From assembly GCA_009801085.1 (NCBI GenBank), contig VNWV01000008.1, forward strand, positions 1,054,001 to 1,118,000: a stretch of 64,000 bases of DNA, in the 5' to 3' direction. Below, one piece after another: positions 9,726 to 20,959 of this stretch (the stretch's first letter is position 1; each line of letters opens with the position of its first letter). The notes beneath the pieces are model-generated. The model searched no databases, had not been told where the DNA came from, and saw only the letters and a list, made by a program, of their open reading frames with translations. Position numbers and translations under genes: made by a program. The DNA is from Lasiodiplodia sp. COLG20. Lineage: Eukaryota > Ascomycota > Dothideomycetes > Botryosphaeriales > Botryosphaeriaceae.

Positions 9726-12700
9726 TTAGCTCTTGGCACCTTTACCGACCTCATCCTGCTTCCCAAACCTACCCTTCAGCGTCTTCATCAAAGCTCCGAA
9801 TTGAATCGGCTTCGTCATGAAGACGTCAGCACCGGCGCTGGTTGCCTCGTAGCGTGCGGCAGCGCTCCCAAGGCCGGTTATGACGATGATATGGACGGCT
9901 TCGTTGCGATGATTCGTGCGGTCGGCGGCGGCTTGGGGACTATCTGATGCGGATGAAGAGGATGACAGAACCGACGACTTTTCAGCTTGTGTTTTGTCAT
10001 CAGTGGGAGAGGTTGTTTTCGGTGCTGACTGCGATGTCGAAGGCGATGGCACTTGTTGCCGAGGTGCTGGTTCGATAGGGTCATCCTCCTCAGCCTGCTG
10101 ATTGGCGCTCTCCCCCTCCCTCTTCAACTCTTCGACGCTTGGCCCAGACGATTCAGGTGGAGGAGCAGCAGGTGGTGTAGGATGTCCACCTGCATGTCCC
10201 TGCTCCTTTTCTTTCTCCGCAGACTCCTCATCACCTCCCCTCCGCTTTGATGGTGCGTCTTCGACGTATCCATTCGTGGATACCCTCTTTAGACCTCGCT
10301 TCTCCAAGCCAGCCTCATCGCCTATTCCATCACCACCTCTGTCCCCAATGCCGTTCCGTTTCTCCCATGCTCTGATCTCCCTTGTCGCTGTCACGCCATC
10401 CATAACTGGCATGCTCAAATCCATCAACACGGCTGCCCAACGGGATGGATCTTTCTTGTATAGATTGACCGCCTCGAGCCCATTTGCGGCTGATGTATGG
10501 TTCTTGAAACCAGCCTTTTTCAGGAAAGCGGAGAGCAGGCGGAGGTTGAGCGCATTGTCGTCGACGATTAGTATTTCTTTTTCCGCACTCGGTGAAGCAG
10601 TGGGGGTGATTGTTTCTTTGGCCTTTGGTTGAGACTCGCGCCGGTCTGGATTGGGTCGATGAGGATATGAGGCTTGAGATGGAGCTGTCTCAGCTACTAC
10701 ATGAGTACTGGAAGTTTTGTTGGCTGTGGCCTCGGTAGATACAGATGTGGAAGGAAGTTTAAGTTCAGGGATTTGACTTTCCACTGGGGCTGGCGCAGGC
10801 GAAGATGCAGCATCTTTGGAACTCTGGGAATCTTTCTCATGATTCTGTCCATGGGCAAATGGTGAGCGAATCATCGGGGCGTATGGTGCTGTATCAGGCG
10901 GTGGCGAGCTGTTATTGTCTGGCTGGATTGGGGCTTCTGAATTGGAGTTGAGGAGAGAAAGATATCGCTCGAAGATTTTTGTAAGTTTCGAAGGTCCGCA
11001 ACTGCAGAGAAATGCAATTAGCCAAATCCGTAACCCCGTGCTTTATGACTTACGGCTGCGTCACCACGTCGATCCATTGGCTCGTAACCCTTTGATCAGA
11101 TCTTAATGTCGAAGCCTCCATGCCATCCATGGCCACCACCATCGATACACCTTTTCGAGACCTTGGCTTGAACATCAGATTGAAGCTGGGCCAAGGATAC
11201 ATGATCATTTGGCTGCTGTCGGCGTTGATATCATCCAGAGGAACGACATCGATGCCGAACCAAGCTTTCAGGGAATCCGTCAGGGAGCCATGAAATTGAA
11301 ACTCGCTCTGGCATGCGAGCTGATGGTTTGGGTCGTCTTCGGGAATCATGGGTCCTGCGACAGCAACGCGCATAGCGTTGGTCCGAGAGAAAACCTTGGA
11401 TGTAATACTGTCGGTCGAGTCTTCACGCCTGGATAAGACCACATGGATTTTGACTGTGGTGCCGACACCAACCTTACTCTCCACAGACACCTCTCCTCCC
11501 AAATTGTTGACCAAGCGCTGCACGATGCTCATTCCCAGGCCGGTGCCGGGTGAGAAGGGATTCCCCTGGGAAAAAGGCTTGAACAAACCGTCCTGGATGT
11601 AGTTGGATGACATTCCGGAACCAGAGTCCACGACGGTCAAGGTGATCTCGCTTTCCTGATCGTTCACGTCTTGGGCTGCCAGCGATACCCGTACAAATCC
11701 GGTATCCGTAAATCTCAGTGCATTGCCAAATACGTTCATAAGAATCCGCCGCCAAATGGCCGGCTGTATCCCGAAAGTCCAACAGGGGCGAACTGGAAGG
11801 TCGAGTATCAAGCGTACGGCTTTTCGTGGATAGAACTCTGGCCTTGACTGGGACTGTGACGATGGACTGGGGCCACTTGAAAGGAAGGAATCATTATCAT
11901 CGGTGGCTGAAGGATGTGATGCCATATTGTACGACTGTCCGGCAAATACGGCTTCCACAGTCTCCTCCGTTAAACGGCAGATGTTCGCGGAAAGGTTGGT
12001 GCTTGGTGAGGCGTGGGAAGGTCGGGCCGGCTTTAAGCTTTCAGATTTCGAAGTCTTCGCATACGGGCCCGTGAACTCGTTGATTTTCGAGTATTCGAGT
12101 ACATTCTGGACGGTGTCCAGTAGTGTTCGACCGCACATGGCTATCGAGTTAACGATGCTGGTTTGGAAAGTATCCAAATGCATGTCAAGTAAATATTCGA
12201 CTCCGCCAAGAATGCCGTGGAGAGGAGATCGAAGCTCATGTGACATTGATTCGATGAATGACGTCTTCGCTTTGTCGAGGGCGATGGAGTCTATCCTGCC
12301 CAGCTCCGCCATGATGCTGTGACCAAATGCGCGGAGGTAGAGCAGATCGGATCCGTACGACAATTGGCGGTTCGGTTTCGAAGTCCAGCAAAGGCATCCA
12401 GCAAACCACCGTTGTCGTTCGTAATCCCAAAGGGGTATGATTGCGGCACTCCGAGCGTTGTGCGCAACATCGACAATGGCCTCCACAGCTGTACTGCGCC
12501 GCGCCCTGCCTTTCTTCGTCTGCTTCATTGGTATATTGTCAGTTGACTGCCGCTCGATGTTGAAAATCTTGCCGTGAGGGTGGCGTTTCAGTAGACGACG
12601 GAGAGAGTCTTCAGTCAAGCCCAGATAGTCTTTTCGGGCTACAGCGCCATGTCTACTCGAGCGAGCTGCATCAGCGAAACCAAGAATCCTACAGGTAGGT

Positions 12701-13858
12701 TGGCGAGCGTCGGCGTAGGATGAGGCAGTTGATCCGGACGACTCGTCGACAGTAACGGCATGGTGGTGAGCAGAGGCATCGTCGCTCTCCTCGGTTGACG
12801 GTGAGGGTGGACCTTCTGCTGCTGGGGAAGAATTGGCCACGGAAGCGTCAAAGAAGATGACGCCGTTGAGATCGCTGGATTCCCGCATGATATTAGCAGC
12901 GCGAGAGAACATGCGCTTCGTCCCAGGCGAAAGAAGGTTATCGTGCGGGAAAACAGTGTCAGCGTCGTCGTCGTCATCATCGTCGTCGTCATCTCGGATG
13001 CCTCGCGATGTGTTTGGGGAAGCGTCCTTGGGCGCAGGGTGATGGTGGGTGGAGGGGGCAGAGGGTCGCTGGGGCTTTCGCGGAACGTCAAGTTCATCGC
13101 TAGGCTGGATGTCGGCAGCGCCAGTGACAAAGGAGGTCAGGCCGCGAACCATCTGCTCGGCCTTGCGATTGGTGTCGTGTGCTTGGACGGCGCTGAGATA
13201 GGAGACAATGATGGTAGCGACATCCTGCATGAAAAACAGGCCCTGGTCATCGAGGCCGTCACGTGGCTGGTCGTCGACGACGCAATAGACGCCAATGGGG
13301 GTACCTTGGGGAGTCCTCAGCGGCACGCCTGCATAGAATCGAAGATCCGGGGCGGCTCCGGCAAAAGGGCGATCTTGGAAGCGATTGTCCTGGTGCAGGT
13401 CATTGACAACAAGGTGGTCAGTTTCCAGGGTGCATTCGCAGGCGCCAAAGGTGCGGGGGATGACGGCACTGCCCAGCCAGAGAGGGTCGGCTACGGCGCG
13501 GATGGACGTGTTGCCCAAAGGCACGGTCTTGGTGGCCTCGGCGAGGATGATCTGCGATTGGCTGTCGATCAGCGAGATGAAGGCGCGCGAGGCTGCGAGA
13601 CGATGAGTGCCGAGTTGGGCGAAGGCAACGAGGGCGGCATCCTTGGACGGGCGCGGCTCATGGCCTTCAGGAGGCAGGCGCTGGGGGGCACTTTCGAGGC
13701 GCGGACGCAGGTCGACAATGTCCAGCGACTGGGGATAGTAACTGCCAACCAGTCAGGCAAACGGCAGCAAGGGTCGGACGGGTGGCGCACGAGAAGACAT
13801 CGCGTTCTCGAGCGCGCTCAGCGGCGAGGGGGGAGCTGGGCGCCGTCGCAGTCGTCAT
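9726..13858 (-). CDS. Hybrid sensor histidine kinase with GAF and receiver domains
   Basis: Three exons (13858-13791, 13741-11054, 11001-9726) join to 1,343 residues. The first intron (13742-13790) rejoins ERARERDVFS to YYPQSLDIVD and removes a stop; the second (11002-11053) has a GTAAGT donor. Order of parts: GAF-like sensor (about 60-205); acidic low-complexity segment with ten Asp (about 275-290); HisKA with SMSHELRSPLHG, phospho-accepting His524; HATPase with N box NVFGNALRFTDTG and G boxes DSGSGM and GTGLGMS (about 660-790); C-terminal receiver with acidic pair in ILIVDDN, phospho-acceptor Asp1113 in VLMDLSMP and Lys in FMTKP. Such proteins autophosphorylate on His, pass phosphate to their own Asp and then through Ypd1 to response regulators. 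The receiver is split by about 150 residues of Pro/Ser/Glu-rich insert between DGVTATREIR and VHIIVITGLG. The start at 13858 was chosen because it is the nearest ATG before the conserved RERDVF; upstream in-frame ATGs exist. Confidence 0.92.
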
Positions 13859-15395
13859 TGCGCCATAAACGGTCGTGGGAGCTGTGCAGGTGAGAGTTGA
13901 GGTTGCGAGAGATGGAGTGGCGAATTCGGGTGGCGCAAGCGAGACTTTATTCCCGCTGGTTGGATGGCTGGGCCCAACGGTCCAGGCCATGTCGCCGCAC
14001 CTTATTAGCTGAGCCTCTCCCCGCATCTTCACTGCCACGGTGAAGTTTGCTGCCGCTGTCCCTCGCTTATCTCTACTCTCGCATCTTGCCTATGCTTCAA
14101 TGACAATGGCGCATCACCCGCTCTGAGGCCACCCGGCGCCCGCGTTCGCCCCTCCCAACCACGCGACATACAGCGAACGTCTTCCGGGAAAGGATTGTAT
14201 GTGAGTGTCTCATCAAGCAACATGGACTCACTGGTCATCGGCCGAACCATCTCGTGAACAGAGACGACGCAAGCGTCTTCCTTGACGAGCTGGAACACGT
14301 CCCCGGCTACTTCTTCCGCTTCTACATACGCATCCGCACCGCTTACGTTAACCCGATGTCTATGCCCACTTTCAGCAAGCTTCTTCGCTGTTCATCGCAT
14401 TTTCGCTTGTTCGGCCTTCCTCCCGTGCCTCTTGATGTGAATTACTGCTGCTGCGTTGGATGATGTCCATCGCACGAATCACGAGGGCCGTGCGCAGCGC
14501 TCGACTGAGATCTGCTGCTGATCTCTCCGCTCGGGAGCTAGATCATAGCGCGAGCGCCCCACTAGTGACGCCATTTCCACCAACTGGCTGGGGAGCAATG
14601 ACGTAGAGCGCATTCGAGGTGTTCTCGCCAAAGGAAGAGGTGTTACTCAAAGACATTGAAATAGGCATGTTTCTTCAACTGCAGAAATATGACGTAACGC
14701 TGGTGAATATACATGCAATTTACTCAAACGGCAGAGATAGCACGCGGGTAAAGGCCTTGAGAGCAATTCAGCGACGCGCTTGATGGCACGATTGTCATCG
14801 AAAGGACAGGCCTAGCGCTCACACACAAGCGCGATTGGTTAACCGAGGCAGGAACACCCCAGCTGTGGTGGCAAAATATCCAACAGCCCTCACGTCCAGG
14901 TCTCGTTCAAGTGAGAGTCCGTCGGAGCGTTGCGCTTTTCGGCGTGAGAGCCTGTCTTGCTGTTGTGGGCACGGCCGGAGCAAAGTGCTGAAGAGGAATG
15001 TCGTCGCCGCACCCTCCATCGAATTCAAGAACCGTCAACGGTGATGGATACGAGTCGAGGATAGAAGAGATTACCACTTCACCCCTCTAGCCGTGGCATC
15101 GTTGCGCTCGCGCTTCCGCTGCGACCGCGCAGCTCAAGTAGCAGCCACGCTGAGCTCGCGACGAGCTCTCACACGGTCAGAGCGAGCTCAACGCAGCCAG
15201 ATGCCACAGGTTCAATCTTCACTCAGAATGTTCACGCAGCAGAGTGCCACTGAGCGGCGCACTTGAATGACCGTCCGTCGTCGAAGCACCGATCTGCGAG
15301 AAACTCAACACCAAGCAAGGCCATCCACAGGCGGCATGGGCGCAAACTGGCCCGCAAAAGACAGGATGCTAAGACTCACCAAACGCAAAACGAGA
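13859..15395. other. Gene-poor region upstream of the kinase
   Basis: The first few hundred bases are the presumed promoter and 5' UTR of the kinase gene. The rest has only short frames without recognisable content. Confidence 0.5.
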
Positions 15396-15396
15396 G

Positions 15397-15730
15397 GCTG
15401 CTCCTTCTTTTTCTTTCCTCCGAATCTATTTCTCTTCCTCAAGGATCTGCTCAAGGCAGATCGCTCAACGAAAAGATTGATTGGTCGCGTCAGCCCGAAG
15501 TAGTGCAATACGAGCGACACTGTGGCAGCTAGTATAAGCGGAGCTCAGTGACCAGCCACCCGGTTCCAAAAACAACTTCAAGATATACCCCGGAGGGCGT
15601 CCAGAAGATTAAAACTAGAAGAACAGTTACTACACTTGATGTAAGCCAAAGGCAAAGAGAGCTGAAGAAGAAAAAGAGGAGCCTTGGGCGAGGAGTGGAG
15701 GGGTATTTGTAGGTTTCGGGCGGCGCTAAG
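15397..15730 (-). repeat. Duplicated U2 snRNA locus, copy 1, with flanks
   Basis: The segment matches 28,868-29,195 in the opposite orientation. Conserved parts are about 70 upstream bases with one difference (including CTACAAATACCCC, a TATA-like box, and a CT-rich stretch), the RNA ends, and a downstream hairpin GATCTGC-CTTGA-GCAGATC. Conservation of both flanks shows DNA duplication, not retroposition. Confidence 0.8.
15478..15661 (-). ncRNA. U2 snRNA-like gene, copy 1
   Basis: Read on the minus strand, the 5' end is CTCTCTTTGCC, then stem I with GGCTTACATCAAG and the branch-point-recognition element GTGTAGTA intact, a stem II region that can still pair (TCTAG with CTGGA), a GC hairpin CCCTCCGGGG, a U-rich Sm-like site TTGTTTTTGGAA, and a 3' stem-loop containing GTATTGCACTACTT. 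The length of about 184 nt fits U2. U2 pairs with the intron branch site in the spliceosome. Odd points: stem I loop has three T instead of four, and GATC of the U2/U6 helix reads CATC. It may be a variant or decaying copy; the functional gene may be elsewhere. Confidence 0.72.
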
Positions 15731-15739
15731 CGGGACCGA

Positions 15740-16800
15740 TCACAGGGCGGGAGTTCGTCACCAGGGCGATGGTGGGGCAGGAAACGTCCGGATTGGGCAG
15801 TGTATGCCCGGACTGAGCAGGCGCGAAGAGCCTGGGCGAGCTCTTGGGTGGCAGCGCGGGAGCCCATGTGTCGATGATCGGAGACGGAGGACAGATTTGG
15901 AAACCAGGTGGAGCAGTCAGGCGGCAGGCCAAACCAGCACGAGTATTTCTGCGGTGCCATATGGAAAGGTGTCGCAGCGAGACTGGGGCGGCTGTGCCTG
16001 GCAGCGCGCTACACCTCGCGTCTAATTCTCCCCGTTGTTGATAGACGGAGTACCGCTGCCGTTCGTCGAGGGGCAAGAAGCTTCTCACAGCGGCCTGCCC
16101 ACGAGAGAGTGGTTTGAGCAGCCGTCACGTACGCCGGCAGCCAGGGACGGCGAAGTGACGTCGCAAAGTCAGTTGGCAATTGAGTCCGCCAGCCTCAGCA
16201 CAGGACATGAAAGGCAAGCAACGGCAGCTGATCTTAAGCTCATATACCTAACTCACATGGCCCTGCTCGCCATCGCCGGCGTCCAGCTGTGGGGAGGTGA
16301 TCTGACCCTTCGACGCGTCTTCTGCCTGCTCGCGTCCACAACGAGCTTAGCGTCGCAGGTTGGTCGCCCACACCGGCTTGCTTCTCTGCCTTTCCTCCCG
16401 CTTACATCTTCACAACTTCAGCAACCTGACTTCCCTCTCCTTTCGCCCTGGTGGCTGGAAGCCTCGGCAGCCTTTGTCTCTCATCACCTGTGGAGACAGA
16501 GGCCGCCACATCCGCAAACGAGATCCTCAAGACCAAACAGTCTTTGGTCAGGCGGGCTGCGTGAGTGACACAAATGTTTTGCTCCTTTGCCACTCCACCC
16601 TCCGCTGAAAGCGAGCTTATTGCGCGACCTCTGCTGACTGAAAGATCAGCCACTACCAGGAACAACCTAACCGACGTCCTGCCCTGTCGACCTTGCAAGC
16701 TCACCCCCATAACAACAATGTCCACATGGGTGTACGCTTCGACGACATGACAGATTCCGCCAAGCTTGGGTCCCTCAAACTGCTGGGGTCCGTATCACCT
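15740..16800. other. Gene-poor region
   Basis: A coding-like plus-strand stretch at about 16490-16554 (with ETEAATSANEILKTKQSLVR) ends at a good splice donor GTGAGT, but no matching gene could be built. Confidence 0.35.
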
Positions 16801-16824
16801 CTGGGCGAGAAAATTCGACATCCG

Positions 16825-16851
16825 CATCCGGACGATAGCTTCAGCTGCCCA
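16825..16851. repeat. Single arm of the foldback repeat family
   Basis: CATCCGGACGATAGCTTCAG followed by CTGCCCA matches the right arm of the 9.2-kb foldback element with one change. No left arm is visible upstream, so this is a solo or truncated copy. It lies in an open frame (16693-17208) that is not recognised. Confidence 0.7.
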
Positions 16852-17600
16852 CGACATGGGCGAAAAGGAAAAAAAGACACCTCGGATCTTATGCCTGACC
16901 AACCCCCACATTTCGGCCTCCAGGGGCCGAGCTTGACACGATGCACGCCTAAAATGATGGCGTCGGTCGAAAGCTTTTTCAAGTTCCAGCATGCTCTGGG
17001 TGAGGTTGAGCACATCCTACAGAATCTACCATTTCTGACCGAAAGGCTTCAAGGGAGAGGTCCATGCGAGCTCAAGGAATTTCGGCTCACCGGAATGCGT
17101 CTGCAACGAAGTCCAAATCCGGGTCCCGCGCAGCGAACCCTTCCTCGGACGCACGTGATAAGCAAAGCGTCAGCTCACAAGTCAATGCCGATGGCGCCAC
17201 CACTATAGACGAACCGCTGCCAGATACGATGCATAGTACGGGCACAACTTTGAACTTCACAGCGAAGTCTGCTGCTGGAAGAACAAAAGAAAAAGATGAG
17301 CCGAAGCTCGAGAACTCGATTTTGCACTGGCGCTTGCCTCGATGACCAGCTACACGACCAACAAAGTGTTTGGTCTCTCTGGCTGTTGGTAGCATCCAAG
17401 GAGATCTGATGGGAGTCGTGGGAGCGTTGGGACGAAGGGAGAATCTAAAGTTTTCTTTGTATCACAGACATAACAACACTGATGAAAGTCTGATGCAAGA
17501 AATTGTACGTGCCGAGAGTGAAGCCAAAAATTGCGTCCCAAGTCCAAGTCACTCAGTCTTCCATGTAGAGATATACCCATGATACATGTTATATGGATGT

Positions 17601-17672
17601 TTGAAGCTATCTTCGGGACGAGAATGTGCTACATACACGTCCTGACGATAGCTTCAATTACCTATGACGTGA
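17601..17672. repeat. Degenerate foldback element, copy 3
   Basis: The left arm TTGAAGCTATCTTCGGGACG and the inverted right arm TTGAAGCTATCGTCAGGACG differ at two of twenty positions, with a short centre between. It belongs to the same family as 9168-9248. Confidence 0.7.
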
Positions 17673-19595
17673 AAGCCATATATGAGCAGCCTTGCAAGGT
17701 ATGATCTGTGCCGCGGTGAGGAGGAGCTCTGGTCTCTTCGACTGCGTCAACGTGGTGAGACTGTTGCGGAGCCAGCATAACCCGCGAGCTAGAACAATAC
17801 ACGGCAGCGAATCACAGCATTGGCATCAATGCTGCGTAGGGTTCGCGGTCCGTGATGAGATGAGGTCAATCATTAGCGGAGAATGTAAATTTTCCTTCAG
17901 CAACCGTTGTGAAAAACAGCTCCAATATTTCTCAGCTTCTGAGCCCAAGGCGTCCGTACTCCGAGTTCCAATAGCATTCATTCATAGATTCTGGAAGCTC
18001 TGGCCTCTATTTGCCGATCTGTCACAGCGGCCTCATGCCAGCTCGGTGATTTTAGTTTTGTGCAGATGACTCTGCGCCTATTCGTTTAGTGGCCTGGTCG
18101 AGGCGATGCGCGGCGGGCCGATGCAGCGCAGGCAGGCAGGCAGGCCCGCAAACAGAACTGCCCGCATCATCTGCACGTCCTCCGCCAGACCCTCGCTATG
18201 CAGCACCTTCGCCACGGAAACATCGAAAAAGTCGCTCTCAACGGCATAGTCGAGTGCTTAGCGAAGTAGTGGCGGCCGACCGCAGTGAGTTCCTCTGCAG
18301 CACGAAGACCAGGATGCCAGACATTACTGACGCACCGAATGTCGTTGTAGCGCAACAAGCCTAGAATTCCGCCAGCCATATTCTGCACCTTCTCACTCTC
18401 AGAACATAGCACGAGTGCCTATCGCCGCTAGCTGCGCCTCCGGTGGCTTGGAGTGCCCGTTCTCGATGACCGCAGCGCGTCATTATGCCGCAACTCTCGT
18501 CCTCCGAGGACATACTTCCGGTTCAGCCAACTTCCACACTAAATCAGTCGCTCTATTCGCATAAAGACCGTCCTAGGGCAAGAGGGCCAGGGTCTTGGCA
18601 TGTCTGCGTTTTGTGCGACATATGCACTGTGGGTGCCACTTCTTCCTAGGTATGATTTTGCCTTTAGCCGACATGCTTGACACAGAGAGCTAAGAGGCAA
18701 CTAATCGAGGAAATTAGTTTATGTAATAGATAGGGGATAAGTTTAGGGCAAATAACTGAAAGATTAGAAAAGCGGTGTTGAGGGTGAAGTGGAGTCTAAC
18801 ACTAGGCCAAAAGAGGTCTAGCGGCAACAGGTCCAGCATCGCAACGCTCTGGACATGTTGCCGTTTGTGTAACAACGGCGAGGCTTAATAATACGGAAAG
18901 CGGGGTCCAGGTTCGAAACGAGCTCTGTATATATCCATAGACTTTAGACACTTCATCGTGTTGGCTTTCTGTGCGTCCTTCTTCGCTGCTCCCCATTACC
19001 TTTCAGCCGCTGCACCTATCTCCAGGACAACTACAAGATGGCATTCACATTGAAGAGGCGTGCAGAAGACATGAGAGGACGACATCTGCTTAGTGGATGT
19101 TGGAGGTTCCCGGCGGCTGCAGCTTGTGTGACGTGAAATCAACGCTTTGGGAATGTTTGCCCGCAGCCTGGCGTGTTTGCTGTGTTTCGTCAACGTTCTC
19201 TTGAAGAGTTCCAAGAATACACTGTCAGAAGTCTACCAGCTTCATTTGAGCTTTTCAAACAAGTTCCTCTCTCCAGTGGTCATGCCCGCTCATGCGTCGA
19301 GGGCCCGTAAGCCAGTGGGGCCGCTGGCAGTGGGCAATTCCTGCCTGGGAAAAGAGGAAACCTGCAGAGAGAAAAGAACCTTCGTGAGATGTCCTGAACT
19401 TTTTGCAAATGTTTGAAATTTGCGACTTTGAGGAACGAGGCCGGCCTTTTTTAGGCCAATCTGTACCTCTTCATCAACCTATCGTTTTGTCACGAGACCG
19501 ATTTGAAGAGCATGAGACAAGCCTCACGGAAGAAACTTCTTGGAAAACGTGAAAATTTCAAACATTTGATGTGCTATCTAAATGTTGCTTCATTC
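17673..19595. other. Gene-poor region, partly AT-rich
   Basis: An AT-rich stretch lies at about 18690-18780. A minus-strand segment at about 18190-18400 (containing VQNMAGGILGLLRYNDIRC and SNVWHPGLRAAEELTAVGRH) reads like a piece of a real protein but I cannot name it. No tRNA or complete gene seen. Confidence 0.4.
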
Positions 19596-19615
19596 AAAAA
19601 AAAAAAAAAAAAAAA
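19596..19615 (+). repeat. Poly(A) tract, 20 bases
   Basis: An uninterrupted A20 run seven bases downstream of the last stop of the F-box frame (it reads as poly(T) on that strand). Confidence 0.9.
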
Positions 19616-19621
19616 CCCCCA

Positions 19622-20257
19622 TCAAGCGTTTACCAATACCCATTCGACGTAATCCAACGTTGGCCAAGCACAACCACGGAAAGCCGAAAGCAGAGACCAC
19701 TCGGATGTGACTGAAGGGCGTCGTGTCGACGGAAGAACGATCTTGAAATGAATCTCTCGACCAAAAGCTTGGATCTGAGAAAAGTACTCGTCAAAGCCCT
19801 TCGGGTCAAAGTGTGCCTCTTACGATGGTGAGCGCGGCAAGCCAGGGAGATTGGTCGCTTCGTGATCTCCAACGTCCGTGTGCTTGCGCATGAACATGTT
19901 CTCGGAATATCTGTCCAGGAATGTCGACCCCTCTTTGGCTTTGTCCAAGGTTTTTCGGAAGCGTTCGAACGACGGCGCCGGAATACCCATGTCCATAGCC
20001 GTGGTATTCAGGGCCTGCACGTTCTTAGCCATGTCTTGTTTGAGGATGACATCTTCCGTCAGGGTTGGGACCGTGCTGTACCCAACGGTACACTCTCTGT
20101 AGAAGAGCGGGCGCGCGATGTCGTGGAACTTGCGCGACACCAGAACATGCGACCTTAGATCTTCCTTGTCGGGTAGCATCTCCAACACGAGTTGGAGCAA
20201 TTCGTTTGGGAGCGTGCTGATGTAGCCTTGGGAGGCCATGAATGATGCCATCGGCAT
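19622..20257 (-). pseudogene. F-box protein gene with an internal stop
   Basis: The frame from ATG 20257 encodes an N-terminal F-box (about residues 10-50, ISTLPNELLQLVLEMLPDKE then VSRKFHDIARPLFYREC) and runs 145 codons to TAA at 19820-19822. The same frame then stays open for about 65 codons to 19622, with coherent sequence such as YFSQIQAFGREIHFKIVLP and VTSEWSLLSAFRGCAWPTLD. F-box proteins recruit substrates to SCF ubiquitin ligases through Skp1. The TAA sits in GTAAGAG, so a short intron (for example to TTTTCTCAG at about 19773) is an alternative, but that junction changes the frame. I favour a single nonsense mutation, or a truncated gene of 145 codons. Confidence 0.55.
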
Positions 20258-20278
20258 CGCATTAGTCGCTTCGTGCGA

Positions 20279-20918
20279 CTAATATAAGAAACTAGCAGCC
20301 ACAACTTGGGCGAGGAGATCTCCCCCACAGCTGTCCTTGATATCGACTCCTGTGATGAACCTACTCCGAGCTGTCTTGACCGAGCTGCCTAAAGCCTGCT
20401 CAAGCTCAACGTGAACATCGTTGCTGTGGTAGGCTGTGGGGCTGCCGTTGAGGAACGTTGAGTAGCCCTCGGCGTGGGCAATGAAGCCAAATGCAACAGG
20501 TGTGAAATTGCCACCAGCAGTGACGTCATACTCCTCAGCGGCGTCGAAGAGGACGATAAGCGACTCTCCAACAGAGGGACCCAGATCCTCACAGCGGATC
20601 TGGTCCTCCTCCTCGGGGTTGAAGTCATTCCGGCCCAAGATATTCTGCTTCTGAAACGTCAGTGGCTGATAGTTGTCGAAGATAGTAGGTTGGGCTTACG
20701 ATAATCTTGCTGTAGCAGAGCTTCAGAGTACATAAGCTCTGAGCGCGATCGTTGCTAGCACGGTGCAGGGGCTTGTCGCGGCCGATGGCCGGCATTTGCA
20801 GGATAAGGAGGAAGAGTTGAAGCCGTAAGTTTGCCGCATGCGTAATACGGGATCGGGAAGTGTTCGCAACGGCGACAGCGAGGAAGCAGAGAGTCGTGGT
20901 GCATGAAGACGAGTACAT
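20279..20918 (-). CDS. Hypothetical protein, possibly secreted
   Basis: Two exons (20918-20700 and 20650-20279) with an intron of 49 bases (GTAAGC to TTTCAG, CTGAC branch site) give 196 residues. The N-terminus MYSSSCTTTLCFLAVAVANT resembles a signal peptide or membrane anchor. The second exon is acidic and coherent (FNPEEEDQIRCEDLG, VGESLIVLFDAAEEYDV). No family recognised. It ends 21 bases upstream of the F-box frame on the same strand. The first exon is the weaker part of the model; the start may be different. Confidence 0.45.
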
Positions 20919-20959
20919 GGCAAAAAGAAGATGTTGGGGCGAAGGTGGTGAGGTGGAGC

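Noticed and set aside
12943..13893. A 316-codon plus-strand frame
   Set aside because: Antisense to the kinase GAF region; contains a Val run that mirrors the Asp run of the real protein.
18802..18930. A possible tRNA around GGTTCGAAAC
   Set aside because: No acceptor, D or anticodon stem can be built around the T-loop-like motif.
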